NCBI GenBank assembly: GCA_005765155.1
Contig: VCCP01000003.1
Location: 1,984,001-2,048,000, forward strand
Source of the DNA: Zelopaecilomyces penicillatus
Lineage: Eukaryota > Ascomycota > Sordariomycetes > Hypocreales > Pseudodiploosporaceae
Direction of reading: 5' to 3'
DNA length: 64,000 bases
Part shown: piece by piece, positions 24,117 through 35,100 of the stretch
Layout: each line of letters begins with the position of its first letter
Position numbering within the stretch: position 1 is the first letter of the stretch
Notes under the pieces: generated by a model
The model's database searches: none
What the model was told of the DNA's origin: nothing
Seen by the model: the letters and a program-made list of their open reading frames with translations, nothing else
Made by a program: the position numbers and the translations under genes

Positions 24117-25862
24117 AATACAACAACCTCTTTCGACTCCACTATGGAACTGGCCCTCATATCTGCCTTTTCAGTGATATCGCGGGTCTATCACATCACT
24201 TGACCTAAAGCAAACGATACACTGGCAGCTAATAAATCTCGTACATATGTTACGGCATGGGTCTGTTGATTCCCTGTACTTGCAAGGGAAGCACGCGTGG
24301 TATTCCAAAACACTACAGTGCGCTCCAATCTTAGTTTACCCATGCGCTTCTGCGTCCATTATCTTGTTTATTTGTTTACTACTTGGTCGAATATGGTTTG
24401 ATGCAGGGCTTTACTCACAAACCTGGATTTCGCGTAAAGAGGAATGATATATGTTAGACGAGGATGAAGCGATGTAGCGAATCGTGCGGATAACATGTTG
24501 TTCTCATGTCTTGAATCTCTTTGACTTTCTATATACAAGTGTGTAGCAGGTGAGGTGAGAGTTCCTCTATTTGGTGTTTCGATGGCGTGTGGGCTGGACT
24601 TGCTTATGATATGGCCACGTTGTGATTTTACTCCGTCTTGGCAGGTTTGATAGAGATAGCTTTTTATGTTTTGCGTTCTTTTCAATCATTGCTCTAATTT
24701 ATGGTGATTGCTAAATGCTTGAAACGTTTAGACGATGGAAGTTCTGTTAGAGAAAGGCTAAGGAGTTGCTCGAAAAAGTTCCACGTTGTTGATACTCGAG
24801 GCCCTGAGTTTTCTTGCACTCAAATGTAGGTATTATCCATTCTGGGCAGCCAATGGCTTTCCCCTTTCCTAATTGGATCTCGCCATGCCTATGCCGTCGG
24901 CCATCTAAAAGGGATAGTTTTACCAATTACCTGTGTGCACTCCACGTTGTAATTACCCACGAACTAAACTACCCGTGGGCCTGTTCCTGCATGGATGACA
25001 AGATGCAATCTGCGACATGGGGGTGGGCCATGATCCAGCCTGTTGTGTAATGCATCAAGCGGAGCAATGCGGAGATGTTTCCGGGTTGTTTGTTAAAAAT
25101 TGGGTATCCTAGCAGTACATGGTTATGTTGTAGGTATGCACTCCATCATTTGATCATCGGCCAAGTCAGGGACAATGGTTACTTACGGCCATGTACTTAC
25201 TGTACGTAGTAGGAATTCATGACAGCAGGAATATCCGAGCGAAGCTCATACTGTATTTTAGACTCTTTTAACGACAAAGTGACCCCCCTCTTTTTATAAG
25301 TGTTGTGCTGGGACTTGAATTATTAATTTGTTCATACCTTAGGGTCCAGCCAGGGTCATGGGTCTGGTCTGTAGGGGCCTGAGAGAAAGGGGCGGAAGGT
25401 CCCGCCTCCAAAAGCCGTTTCCCGTGGACATGGCTGCATTCCATTCCACTTCAGCTCCCTAGACAAAAATAAACGAACATGAAAAGTAGGCACCTGTTCA
25501 TTTCACTGTACATCCTTCCTTAATTTATATGCGGTATCACCAGGCCAGCCCTGCTTCCTACAAACCACCAGCCGAACCAGGCAGGCGCCGGCCAATTCAC
25601 CCTTCGCCCTGACTTTGCGCTTCATCAACCATAAACGCTATCAGATGGGCGCTTGATGTTTGGCTTTTTTTCTTTTATCCCTCGAGTTGGTATGGTACTC
25701 GTAGCTACCGCGCCAACCACCCCCTCCCCGCGATATCGAGGTCAACAATAACGGCGAGACGACGACGACGACAACAACAACAACAATAATAACAACAGTG
25801 ACGACGAAAGCGACGACAACAACGACAACAGCGCATCTTTGCATGGACTAGTGCTCAGAGCC
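24117..25862. other. Intergenic region with AAC/ACG microsatellite
   Basis: No coding region supported. It holds the 3' region of the medA-like gene and the promoter/leader of the proline-rich gene. Just before the latter lies an ACG/AAC/AAT triplet repeat (about 25753-25831). Confidence 0.6.
25753..25831. repeat. Trinucleotide (GAC/AAC/AAT) repeat tract
   Basis: Imperfect triplet array (GACGACGACGACAACAACAACAACAAT and further units) directly 5' of the proline-rich gene, probably in its leader. Confidence 0.8.
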
Positions 25863-28247
25863 ATGACACATCAGTACCAAGACTCCCATCAACGAAAACA
25901 ACAACTACCGTACTCTCCGCACTCTAGTGGTGCCATTCACCCCCCACTGTCCTCCGCGGAGTTGAAAACTCATAGCCGTCCTCCACATGGAATCATGGCG
26001 ATGACTGATGGAGGCACCATTTTCGAAATGTCGGGCGAATCGGCTGCGCCTAGGCAGGAAAGTACGCACGAGAGACCGGTACAGAGTCCAAAAAGTGAAC
26101 CGCCGGCGCAAGCCAACCCATGGCCATTTTACCTGGAGGAGCCTGTGAGGCTTAAACCTGCGACAGAGCCATGTGAAGCCAAACCAACAATTGAGGAGAA
26201 GCCAACGCAAGCAGATCCATGGCCGTACCACGGGCCGCCAATCGGGCATGACCACGGGTGGTCTCATACATCCGATGAACCACAGAAAACACAATCCCAA
26301 GGACATGTAGCCATGAGGATGCCTAATATTTCGTCCGAATGTGTGGAAGCGCTAGATGCTCAAGATGCGGTTCCAGCTAAACATAACCGGGCAAATAATA
26401 TGATGGGGTCAGTATCGACATCTCACGATGGAGAGCAGCAGCAACATCTTGTGAAGAAGATCAACGGAGAGAAGGATGGTGGTTCTCCCTGTCCCGAAGC
26501 TTTTGCAACTCAAAAATCGCAAGGATTTTCATCGTCAGCAGGGATTTGTACTGCGCCGCTCAAGGCATCTCGACGACAGGATTGTGCTGTCACCCCTCCA
26601 GCAGCATTCTTGCCTTACTGTCCGCCAAAGACAGAAACTGCTGCCACCATTAAATCAGCACCACCATCGAGCAGTCCACGTCCGCATGGTCAAGAGCCAC
26701 TATCATACAGGCCGTATCGACCTACTGGCCCAGCCCAGGTTGCTCCTGTCGAGCGGCTTGCGCCTCAATCATCCGACATAGTACCTGCCGGGGCACGGCA
26801 GCAGCAAGCCTGTGGAACCGCACCTCACCACTTTTATACTCCCCAAACACAGGGGGCAGTGCAACAGCCGACTCCTGGCCCTCTTCCAGCTACTGCCGCT
26901 CCAGATGTGGTCCCGATCCCTAGCCCTAACTCGAGTCCAGCTACAGCTACAAATACAACTGTTGCATCGTTGCCTATAGCTATGCCAGAACCCAATCCTG
27001 TTGCGGCTCCGGCTCCAGCTCCAACTCCCGCCCTCATCTCCACCTCATCGCCGGCCCCTATAGCGCAACCCACTATCGGGGCAGGAGCCGGAGCCGTAGC
27101 CGGAGCTTCGATCGGGAGCGGCCCACAGACAGTTCCGGTGGCGGCTGCTCCCTCAGTAGGTTCTCCGGCGCCCTATCATCCAGCACAGTACCCATTGTCG
27201 CCAGCTGCCTCTTCCCTACAGCCAATTGGACCCCCAAATACGGGTTCCTTTATTCAGTTTGCCTCAAATCCCAATCCCGAGTCGTCGACCTCTGGATCCG
27301 CTTATTCTTCTTCAAACAACATCTCCAGCGCTGCTCAGCCTCAGCATATCAGTTCCGTTCAGTCACAAAACCATGTCACCCATTTTCAATACATGTCCTC
27401 TCCTGTACCATCATCCGCCCCTCCTATGTCTCCTCTTCCCCAATCTTATCCCATATCTTCTCAACATATTGGATCGCCACCGATGCCGCCTCTACCATCG
27501 CCAAGCTATGTGGTCCATCATCCAACCTATGCCACACCGGCGTCTCACCCGCCCCAAGTTATCTCTCCACATCAGTATCCCTTTCATCCTTCAACATCTC
27601 ATAATGTAGCCATTGCACCTGGCCAGTCTTTTCAGCCCCTTCCACATTCACCGCCACCGCCGTATGTCTATTCTGATGGTTCAACACCGGTAGCGCAACA
27701 CCCTTTCGGCGCACATCCGCCACCCCATCAGTATCCCGTCCAGGCGACCTATGCGGTCTTGGATGGCCAATTCCCATCTCCCGTAGCTCTACAGGGCGTC
27801 AACCCGCCGCCGCCTCTTCCACCTAGACCAACCACTGTGTATAGTGGCCAAGTCTCACATATCACCGGATTCGGCTCCGGTCCGCATGGAGCGGCTTATT
27901 ATCCACCACCGCCGAAGACATATCATAACTTACCACCCAATCTAGGGCCATCAAAACCCACAGCAGGGACAAGCGGAGGCAAGTTGTTTAGCAGCTCTGC
28001 TGCATTGAAGTGGCTAGATAAAACGAGTGCGGTACTAGAAAACAAACTGGAGGCAGTGCTTCAAGGCCCGCCAGGACCAACTGGTCGACCAGTATATGGT
28101 CCTGTTGATCCGCAGCCTCCAAGACCATCACATGCCCAATACCCACTGCAGCCCATTCCTGGCAGCTATCCAGGAGGCAACGTCAATGGGCAGACTGGCA
28201 CTCGGGAGGCCCCTGGACAAGGCTGGGGGCCTAGCTGGGGGCGATAA
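25863..28247 (+). CDS. Proline-rich low-complexity protein, function unknown
   Basis: Single open frame of 794 aa from the ATG at 25863 (context GCCATGA). The frame remains open a little further upstream without an ATG, so an upstream exon is possible. The first 130 residues hold two related motifs, QANPWPFYLEEP and QADPWPYHGPP. The middle is Pro/Ala/Thr/Ser-rich, with an Ala-Pro-Thr stretch (about 350-440) and Pro-His-Tyr-Ser repeats typical of disordered proteins. The only well-ordered segment is near the C-terminus (about 710-740: SSAALKWLDKTSAVLENKLEAVL), predicted to be an amphipathic helix, followed by another Pro/Gly tail ending in GWGPSWGR. No signal peptide or membrane segment is visible. 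The uninterrupted length without stops, and codon usage like its neighbours, support a real gene. I do not recognise the family. Poly-Pro stretches could bind SH3 or WW domains, but that is inference. Confidence 0.7.
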   Translation: MTHQYQDSHQRKQQLPYSPHSSGAIHPPLSSAELKTHSRPPHGIMAMTDGGTIFEMSGESAAPRQESTHERPVQSPKSEPPAQANPWPFYLEEPVRLKPATEPCEAKPTIEEKPTQADPWPYHGPPIGHDHGWSHTSDEPQKTQSQGHVAMRMPNISSECVEALDAQDAVPAKHNRANNMMGSVSTSHDGEQQQHLVKKINGEKDGGSPCPEAFATQKSQGFSSSAGICTAPLKASRRQDCAVTPPAAFLPYCPPKTETAATIKSAPPSSSPRPHGQEPLSYRPYRPTGPAQVAPVERLAPQSSDIVPAGARQQQACGTAPHHFYTPQTQGAVQQPTPGPLPATAAPDVVPIPSPNSSPATATNTTVASLPIAMPEPNPVAAPAPAPTPALISTSSPAPIAQPTIGAGAGAVAGASIGSGPQTVPVAAAPSVGSPAPYHPAQYPLSPAASSLQPIGPPNTGSFIQFASNPNPESSTSGSAYSSSNNISSAAQPQHISSVQSQNHVTHFQYMSSPVPSSAPPMSPLPQSYPISSQHIGSPPMPPLPSPSYVVHHPTYATPASHPPQVISPHQYPFHPSTSHNVAIAPGQSFQPLPHSPPPPYVYSDGSTPVAQHPFGAHPPPHQYPVQATYAVLDGQFPSPVALQGVNPPPPLPPRPTTVYSGQVSHITGFGSGPHGAAYYPPPPKTYHNLPPNLGPSKPTAGTSGGKLFSSSAALKWLDKTSAVLENKLEAVLQGPPGPTGRPVYGPVDPQPPRPSHAQYPLQPIPGSYPGGNVNGQTGTREAPGQGWGPSWGR

Positions 28248-30751
28248 GGGAATGGCAACTTTTAACTGTCAGTCATGCCAGACGAAGAGAACCGACGAGG
28301 ACGAGTTGTCTAGCGAGGTATTCAAATATTTAGTGGTTCCCAGAATGCCACTGTGTCAGCTCGGGCACCTTATTTACGCTATGCGGCTAGGCCTAGCACG
28401 ACGCGTTTGTTCAGATTTCAGGTGCTTGCTTGGATTCATATATGCTCTGGGCGTCGCAATGCAAATGGTATGAAGTGGTCTAGAGGACTCCCAAAATAGT
28501 TCTCACATAGCTACTATTCAATATCCATTGTCCCATAACTTTTTTGGAATGGCAGGGGGAATAGAGCAGAACTGTGACAGGTGTTTCAAGACCAGAGTTT
28601 ACAAGGACTTGTCTTCAACATCACAGCCAGGGATCTCCCATGACACAGGTGACGGCCATCTAGCATGGGGTTTAGGCCGCAGGCGAGTGAAATCACAAGG
28701 ATCAGGAGGTTCGCCAAACCCGGCTACCCAATTGCCACTAGAATCATCCAGCCAGTCGGTTGCGGATTCATGGGAAATATACAAGGCGTGACAAGACATC
28801 ATTGAGGGCAGTTGTGAGCAGGAATCGTTTACAAGTAGAGTCCCAAAAGAGAATGTGTTGGATTAGATGGCTAGCAGTAGGCTATGAATTCTCACCTACT
28901 TGCTGAGAAATCCTCAAAATTGACGAGTTGAAGGGACGCGCCGGTCTGAAGGACAGTTTTGTTAAGGCCTAGAACCAAAACAAGCTCGATTCATAGATGT
29001 CTACCCAGTCCGATTGTTGGTTCGCTTGATGCGAAGCAAAAACCTTTGATGCACACCACCTGACACTAGAAAAGACGACTTGTGCTTACGAAAACGGTAA
29101 GGAGCGTGATAGCTCCTGAACACGTGGGTGGTGCCCAGTGTCAGATGGGGTCCCATCTGATTCCATCCACATCGGTGCCAACCTCCAGCCTGTCGGATGT
29201 TTTATAATAGCCTACAAGCAGCCACATCTTGGGATGCACAGCAAGCTAGTGCCTACCTGGGCCAACCGGCCCACCTGTGCCTATGTATGTGTGTGTTGAC
29301 AAAAGGTATGAGCATGGTAATGGGTCGATGGGTGAGTCGGGTGAAGTTGCGGGCGTCGGGCTCCAATCCATAGAGCATGGGAAAGTGAGTGATGAAATGC
29401 GTTCACTGTCAATCTAGTGGTTTGCGGCGGACGGGATCTGTGCATTGCTTCAGCTACCTAGGTAGGTACCTCAGCATTAGGTACGAAGTGCCCAGTACTA
29501 AAATTTTATGGAGCTCATATATCCCTACAAAGAATTCAAGTGCCTTGTATAAATACCTAGGTAATGTGGGTGCGCCCCCAGAGCCAAGGGCATCTATCGG
29601 TATTACAGTGGGGTACTGTCATTATCACAGAATAGGATGTGCCGCCGTTCGCGGCGGGTCCCAGATCGATCACACGCACATTTGCCAAACTGTATGTGCA
29701 TGCAATTACACACAGGGCGCAGTGTGGGCGTGTGGAATAGGGATTGCCAACCAACCACCAACAACAACCTCCGCCAACGTCACCCACCCTCCCTCCTCAG
29801 ACCCAAAAAAAAACTGGAAACTGAGGTGACAAAAAGGAGGCTGGGGCTTGGAGGCTTGTCCTGAGACATGTTGGTTAGAGGCGATACTCTTCGCAGTTTG
29901 AATGTGTGCGTGCGTCCTCACGACAATGACTTTTATAATTGCAACTACGACTTACGTATGTTGATAGTTCCCCTCCGCACGACGAAGAACAGGTGCGCGT
30001 ACGTACTACGTACTGAGTTTTACAAATGCATGAAGCGGCTAATAATTAATTACTCTTTTTCTCCCACCCAAGGCACGGGGAGCAAGGGCAAGACAAAGGA
30101 CAAAACAGAAAAAGAAAAATGAGATAAAGAGCCCTTAGGTCAAAAGAATGGAGGGGCTGGGCTGGGCTGATGCAGATGCAGAGGCTGGTGCTGATGGTGC
30201 TGATGGTGCTGATGGTGCTGATGGTGCTGATGGTGCTGGTATGCTTTTTTGCTTTGTCGACTTGTTTTTTTCCATTTGCCCTCTGCTCTTTTGCGCTTTT
30301 GCTTGTTTGTGGGCAACCATTTCCTTTGATATTACCTGCTGCCGATTGATACAGATCAGTCAGTCTTGGCCAGTCTCGGATGCTTGGCTACTATAGCCCT
30401 GTGGTGTACCGTGTGTGGTCAGCAGGGAGTGGCGGCAAAAAGATCAGATGAAGACAATGTTGGTCTCACTGTGGCTGCCGGCCTCATCGCTTGGCAGAGG
30501 CAAAGAAGCGTACTTCCTCGTACATTCTCTACAGGGAAGCAGTACCGAACCCACCTACAAGGTGCTATATTTCAATAATTACTAGTAGCCCGTAGGTGGC
30601 CAAAGGACGCGAGAGTCGGTCAAAAGGCTGTCTTTGAGACTGGAGGCAGTTGAGACCAGTTACACCAAATCAACCAGGTGCGTTTCAGTAGCAGTACGAA
30701 AGGCTAGAATGTATTTTTACAACGTGTTGTAGGGCGTAAATGCACATGTCT
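28248..30751. other. Intergenic region
   Basis: No gene supported. It contains the 3' region of the proline-rich gene, several TACCTAGGTAGGTACC-type motifs near 29455-29560, and a 9-base tandem repeat at about 30187-30237. The right end borders the piggyBac-like element. Confidence 0.55.
30187..30237. repeat. 9-base tandem repeat (GCTGATGGT)n
   Basis: Five successive GCTGATGGT units followed by a partial one. One frame would read Ala-Asp-Gly repeats, but the surrounding ORF has no recognisable gene character, so it is treated as a minisatellite. Confidence 0.8.
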
Positions 30752-30790
30752 ACTATCTCCCCAGGCGCCTTAAGGCTCCATTCATGTACC
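30752..30790. repeat. Left inverted repeat of piggyBac-like element, with palindromic flank and TTAA
   Basis: From left to right: ACTATCTCCCCAGGCGCC (30752-30769), TTAA (30770-30773) and GGCTCCATTCATGTACC (30774-30790). The entire 39 bases are the exact reverse complement of 39182-39220. TTAA followed by a terminal inverted repeat is the piggyBac arrangement. The outer 18 bases are either host sequence that was palindromic around the target or an unusual extension of the terminal repeat. Confidence 0.85.
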
Positions 30791-31056
30791 GAAACTGCAG
30801 TGTAGCCAATTAGAATGCAGGCAATAAGGGGTACATAGAACTCCACCTAATCTATATGGTGATAGAAGTACCAGCAATTTCCCGAGTTACAAAGAGCTAC
30901 ATCACATTTGTTATATCCCCAATGCGTCTGTGTGGCCCGGTTACACCGATTGAGGGTATTTCCACCTAATTGACCCAGAGGTGTGCGCTGACTTCATGAG
31001 CGGACCTGGCCAAGCTTAAAGCCTTAACAAGCAAGGCAGTGTGATTTTTTGCCTCT

Positions 31057-31595
31057 ATGGATAGAATTATACTGCAATATAGGTGTAAATTCATCCCCAG
31101 TATGAAACCTCTATCTATTGCCATTATCATTGATATAAGCTTTGATAAGGTTATTAATAAGCTACTACTACTAAGGGATCTATATGATATAGTGCTTCTA
31201 ATCAGGTTATCTATAAAGCTAAAGAAGATAGCTATTTATAAGGATAGTATTAAGGAGGAAGATCTATATAATTACCTATCAATCATCTTTATAAATCATA
31301 TATTTAAATCCTAAGTATACTCTTAATTGATTATTAATATCTATTCTATTTATCTTATTATTATAAATAGCTATAATAATCGGTATAATAATATCCTTGA
31401 TATATTTATTATTAAATATTTATTTAATAGCCTATGCTTATAGTTTTATTATTAATAGCTTCTTCTTAATATAATATTTAATCTTATTATCTATATATAT
31501 AGTTATTAAAAGTAATATAAGGGTATTATTCTTTCAAGTGATTTGATTAATCTAGAACCAAGGAAGATAAGTTAATAAGAGGCTTATTAGTAAAT
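31057..31595 (-). pseudogene. Distal (3') part of the RIP-damaged piggyBac-like transposase
   Basis: AT-rich sequence between the left end of the DNA transposon and the copia insertion. By position and orientation it should encode the C-terminal third of the transposase read on the minus strand. Stops are too many for a continuous reading, and an open frame on the plus strand (31057-31314) is judged accidental. Assignment rests on context. Confidence 0.4.
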
Positions 31596-31600
31596 CTATC

Positions 31601-32075
31601 TATTATAATTTGCAGTATAAAGTTATAACTAAAGCTAGTAGTGATAGCAGTGGAAGAAAGGCAGCGAATAGTTATCTAGAGTGAAGTCTATAGAAAAGAA
31701 GAAAGAAGTGATTGAATTGCCAATAGAGAAAGAAAACAGGATTTAACTAGGAATCCAGCTATCTTATATATCTAAATAATACTAGGATTATTTGGAATTA
31801 TTTAAGAATTCCAAATAATATTTCTTTAGATTTCTAAGCATTCCAAATAATAAGAAAGGGAGGGGTATAAGGGATAAGCCCTTATTTTACTAGTCTAGCC
31901 TGATATAGCAGGTCAGGCTGCACGGGCTTTTTAGGTCTTATAGCAGGTCAGGCTGCTACCTTATAGCAGGTCTGGCTGCTAGGGCTATAGCAGGTTTAGC
32001 TGCTAAGCTATAGTAGGTCTAGCTACTAATCTTATAACAGGTCAGGCTGTTATATAAAACCCGCCTATTTTAACA
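31601..32075 (-). repeat. 3' LTR of copia copy 1
   Basis: 475 bases. In sense orientation it begins TGTTAAAATA and ends AATTATAATA. A TATA-like TTTTATATAAC lies about 17-28 bases from the LTR start. The LTR contains about six units of the form TATAGCAGGTC-N-GGCTGCT, each nearly palindromic. Confidence 0.92.
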
Positions 32076-32103
32076 CTCCCTCTAGCAAGCTATATATATA
32101 TAG

Positions 32104-35100
32104 CTAGCTTTTAATAGGGGGTTTTTGCAGGTTTAATAGGCTTAGAAAGCCCTGAAAAACAGGGCCTATTAAAGCCTTAGTTAGCCCATCAGCAGGCATA
32201 GCCTTAGTTGTAAGATAATTTATCTTAAATAGCCCACTAGCTGTCTCTTGCTTAATATAGTGGAATTTTAGCAGGGTATGCTTAGTTTAGGTATACTGAT
32301 CAAGGTTCTTAGTATTACTTATAGAGGCTGTATTATTATAATACAGATCTATAGGCTGCTGAAGAGGGATTTTTAGCTCTATAAAGAGCCCAGAGAGCTA
32401 TTTTAGCTCTTTTATAGCCTCTACTAAAGCATCTGATTCAGCTTCTATAGTTGAGAGGGCTATAGTAGTCTGTCTCTTTGCCTTCCAGTAGATAGGCCCG
32501 CTTGCTAGCTTAAAGAGATACCTATAGGTGGATTTGCTAGTAGCTTTACAGCCTGCAAAATCACTATCTGAATAGCCTAGCAGCTGAAGAGCTAGTTGTT
32601 TAGCCTGTATAAGGTCTGAAGCCTTATAAAGGATAGCTAGTTCTTTAAAGCCTTTCAGGTATTTTAGAAGGTTCCTAGCTGTATTATAATGGTTGATATA
32701 GGCCTGTTGTATATATCGAGAAAGCCACTATATTGGAAAAGCTATATCAGATCTGGAAAGAAGCATAAGGTACATTAAAGTCCCTATAATCTGCTGATAA
32801 GTCTGTTATTTAGCAGAGGTAAGAACCTTTTTTAGGGGTTCTTTTAATGCTCTGGGTTGTAGGGGTATAGCTGTAGGGGTTATATCTTGCAGCTGAAAGC
32901 GCTGAAGAGCCTCATCAATATACTGAGACTGGTGCAGCCATAGCTCCTTTTTAGCCCGGTTATGGCTGATTTGAACCCCTAAGAAGAAGGCTACAGGGCC
33001 TCTATCTTCTATAACAAAGACCTTATTTAACAGGCGTTTTAGCTTGTTAATATAGGGTAGGTCCGGCCCTATAATAAGGCAGTCATCAATGTAGGTAATA
33101 ATAAAGGTATTAGTCTAAGCATTAATAAAGACAGCCAGGTCAGAGATTAAGGGTTAGAACCCTAGAGTAGCTAGCAGCTTAATTAGCTGCTGTTGCTATT
33201 TACGGGGATCTTGCTTTAGCCTATATAGGGCCTTTTTTAGCAGAATAACCTGTTTTATAGCAGGGTTATAGCCAAGCTTGGCTAATAAAGCTGCTAAAGG
33301 CTGGTTTCTAGGGGTCTGGGTCTCTATAAAGGAAGACAGGCCTTCTGGAAATTCCATAAAAATATCCTCAGATAACTGGCTATTTAAAAAAGCCCCTATA
33401 AAATCAATTTGCTCGATTTCCCAGTTATAAAAGGCTGCTAAAGCTAGTAAAATCCGCCAGATGGGGGGAATACTAGTAGCTATGAAGGTTTCAAAGTAGT
33501 CTTTTCCTTCAATTTGCATAAAACCCTTTATAACAAGCCTAGCCTTATATTTTAAGGGCTGATTTTGTGAATCCTTTTTAAGCTTAAAAACAAGCCTATG
33601 TTTCAGGATTTTTCAGTCTTTTGGAACCTCTGAAAAAGGGATAAAATGCATGACTTTAGCTTGTAGAATTTGGTGGAATTCGCTATAAATAGCGCTAATC
33701 CACTGTTCCTTAGCAGGGTCTTCTAAGGCTTGTTTCCAGCCAGCAGGTTCTGAAGAAGCCTTAGCAGTGAATTTTGCCTTTAGCTTATAGCAGATATCTA
33801 TAGGGTAGGCAAGATCTAGCTGCATAGGTTCAGAGTCTTCTAACAGCTGTTTAGGCTGTTCAGTAGGCTATGGTAATTGTGTTATAGGCTATGATATAGG
33901 CTGTGGCAGCTGTTGTAGCGGTTGTGGCAGCTGTTGTGGCGTCTATAGTACAGGCTCTGGTAGTTGGATAGGTCTTCTGGCTTGATTAAGGGCTTGTAAA
34001 TCGGTCAGATTCTTTAGGGTAGGTTGATCTGTTGATTTTAGCGGGGTGTAAAGCTCTTCTAATTCTCCCTCTAAGCTAGAAGGGCTCTGAAGATTGTGAA
34101 AATTACCCTTTAGGCCCTGGCTTATAGGGCCTATTCCTTCTATAATATAAAGGAAAGAGGTCTTAGTTATCTGTTGGTAAGAGGGTATATAGACCGAATA
34201 GACATTTTTGCCTAGTATAGCCAGCAGCCTGGCTGGTTCTGTTTTAGGGCTTAGTTTAGCGCCTTATTAGCGCTTCTCAGCAGGGATAACAACCTCACAG
34301 TATACTCCAATAGCTCTATAGGCTGTTAAATTTGGTTTGTTAGCTGCTAGAGCTGGTTTTAGCTCTTATAAGAAGAGCTGTAGCGGGCTGAGGTCCCTGT
34401 TTGTAACCGCTATACAGTTAATAAGGTTAACTATAGCAGGTAAAATAGCGGTCTAGAGAAAAAGTGGCAGCTGGGCCCAGATTATAGTAGCCTGTAGTCG
34501 GTCTAAAATAACCCTTATAGAGCGTTCTAGCAGGCCATTTTGCTTATGAATATAGGGGCTAGATATGCTAAAACCGATGCCTTTGCCTGCTAGCCAGTCT
34601 TTTAGCAGTGCTGAGACCTCTTTTCCACCGTTGAAATACAGCCATAGAGGGTATTTTTTATAATGGGCTTTTAGTCCTCTAAATAGTCCCTTTATAGCAG
34701 AGAAGACAGTATAACCTTCCTTATTAGGTAGTAAAAGAACTGTTCGATAACAGGATTTTCTTTCTACTAAAATAAGCCCTATAGAGAGCTTATTATAAGG
34801 GATTGGTTTTATCTGAAATATGTCTCCCTCTATAACCTCTAGCACTTCTAGCGGGTCTGGAATCAGGTTTTTAGAGGGTCTATGTACTGATTTAGCCTGT
34901 ATATATGCTAAACAGAAGAAATCTGCTTCTTTTATAGCAGTAAAATCAGGTAAGCCCGCTGAAATTTTAGCGGTCTTCTTTAGCAGCTGTAGGCCAATGT
35001 GGCCAAGACGGATATGCTAAATTCCTGCTAGCTGTAGCAGCTTTTAATAGCTAGTTTTAGCTGAAAGACCTGTGTCTCCCTCTATAACAGTGTTTTCAGA

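Noticed and set aside
30148..30396. Ala-Asp-Gly repeat ORF followed by a hydrophobic segment
   Set aside because: Created by the 9-base tandem repeat next to T-rich sequence; no supporting gene structure.
31057..31314. 85-codon plus-strand frame near the left end of the DNA transposon
   Set aside because: AT-rich, Ile/Lys-rich composition of RIP-mutated DNA; opposite in strand to the transposase.
31870..32060. CRISPR-like look of the regularly repeated units in the copia LTR
   Set aside because: Repeats are diverged, adjacent, lie inside retrotransposon LTRs in a fungal genome, and no cas genes exist.
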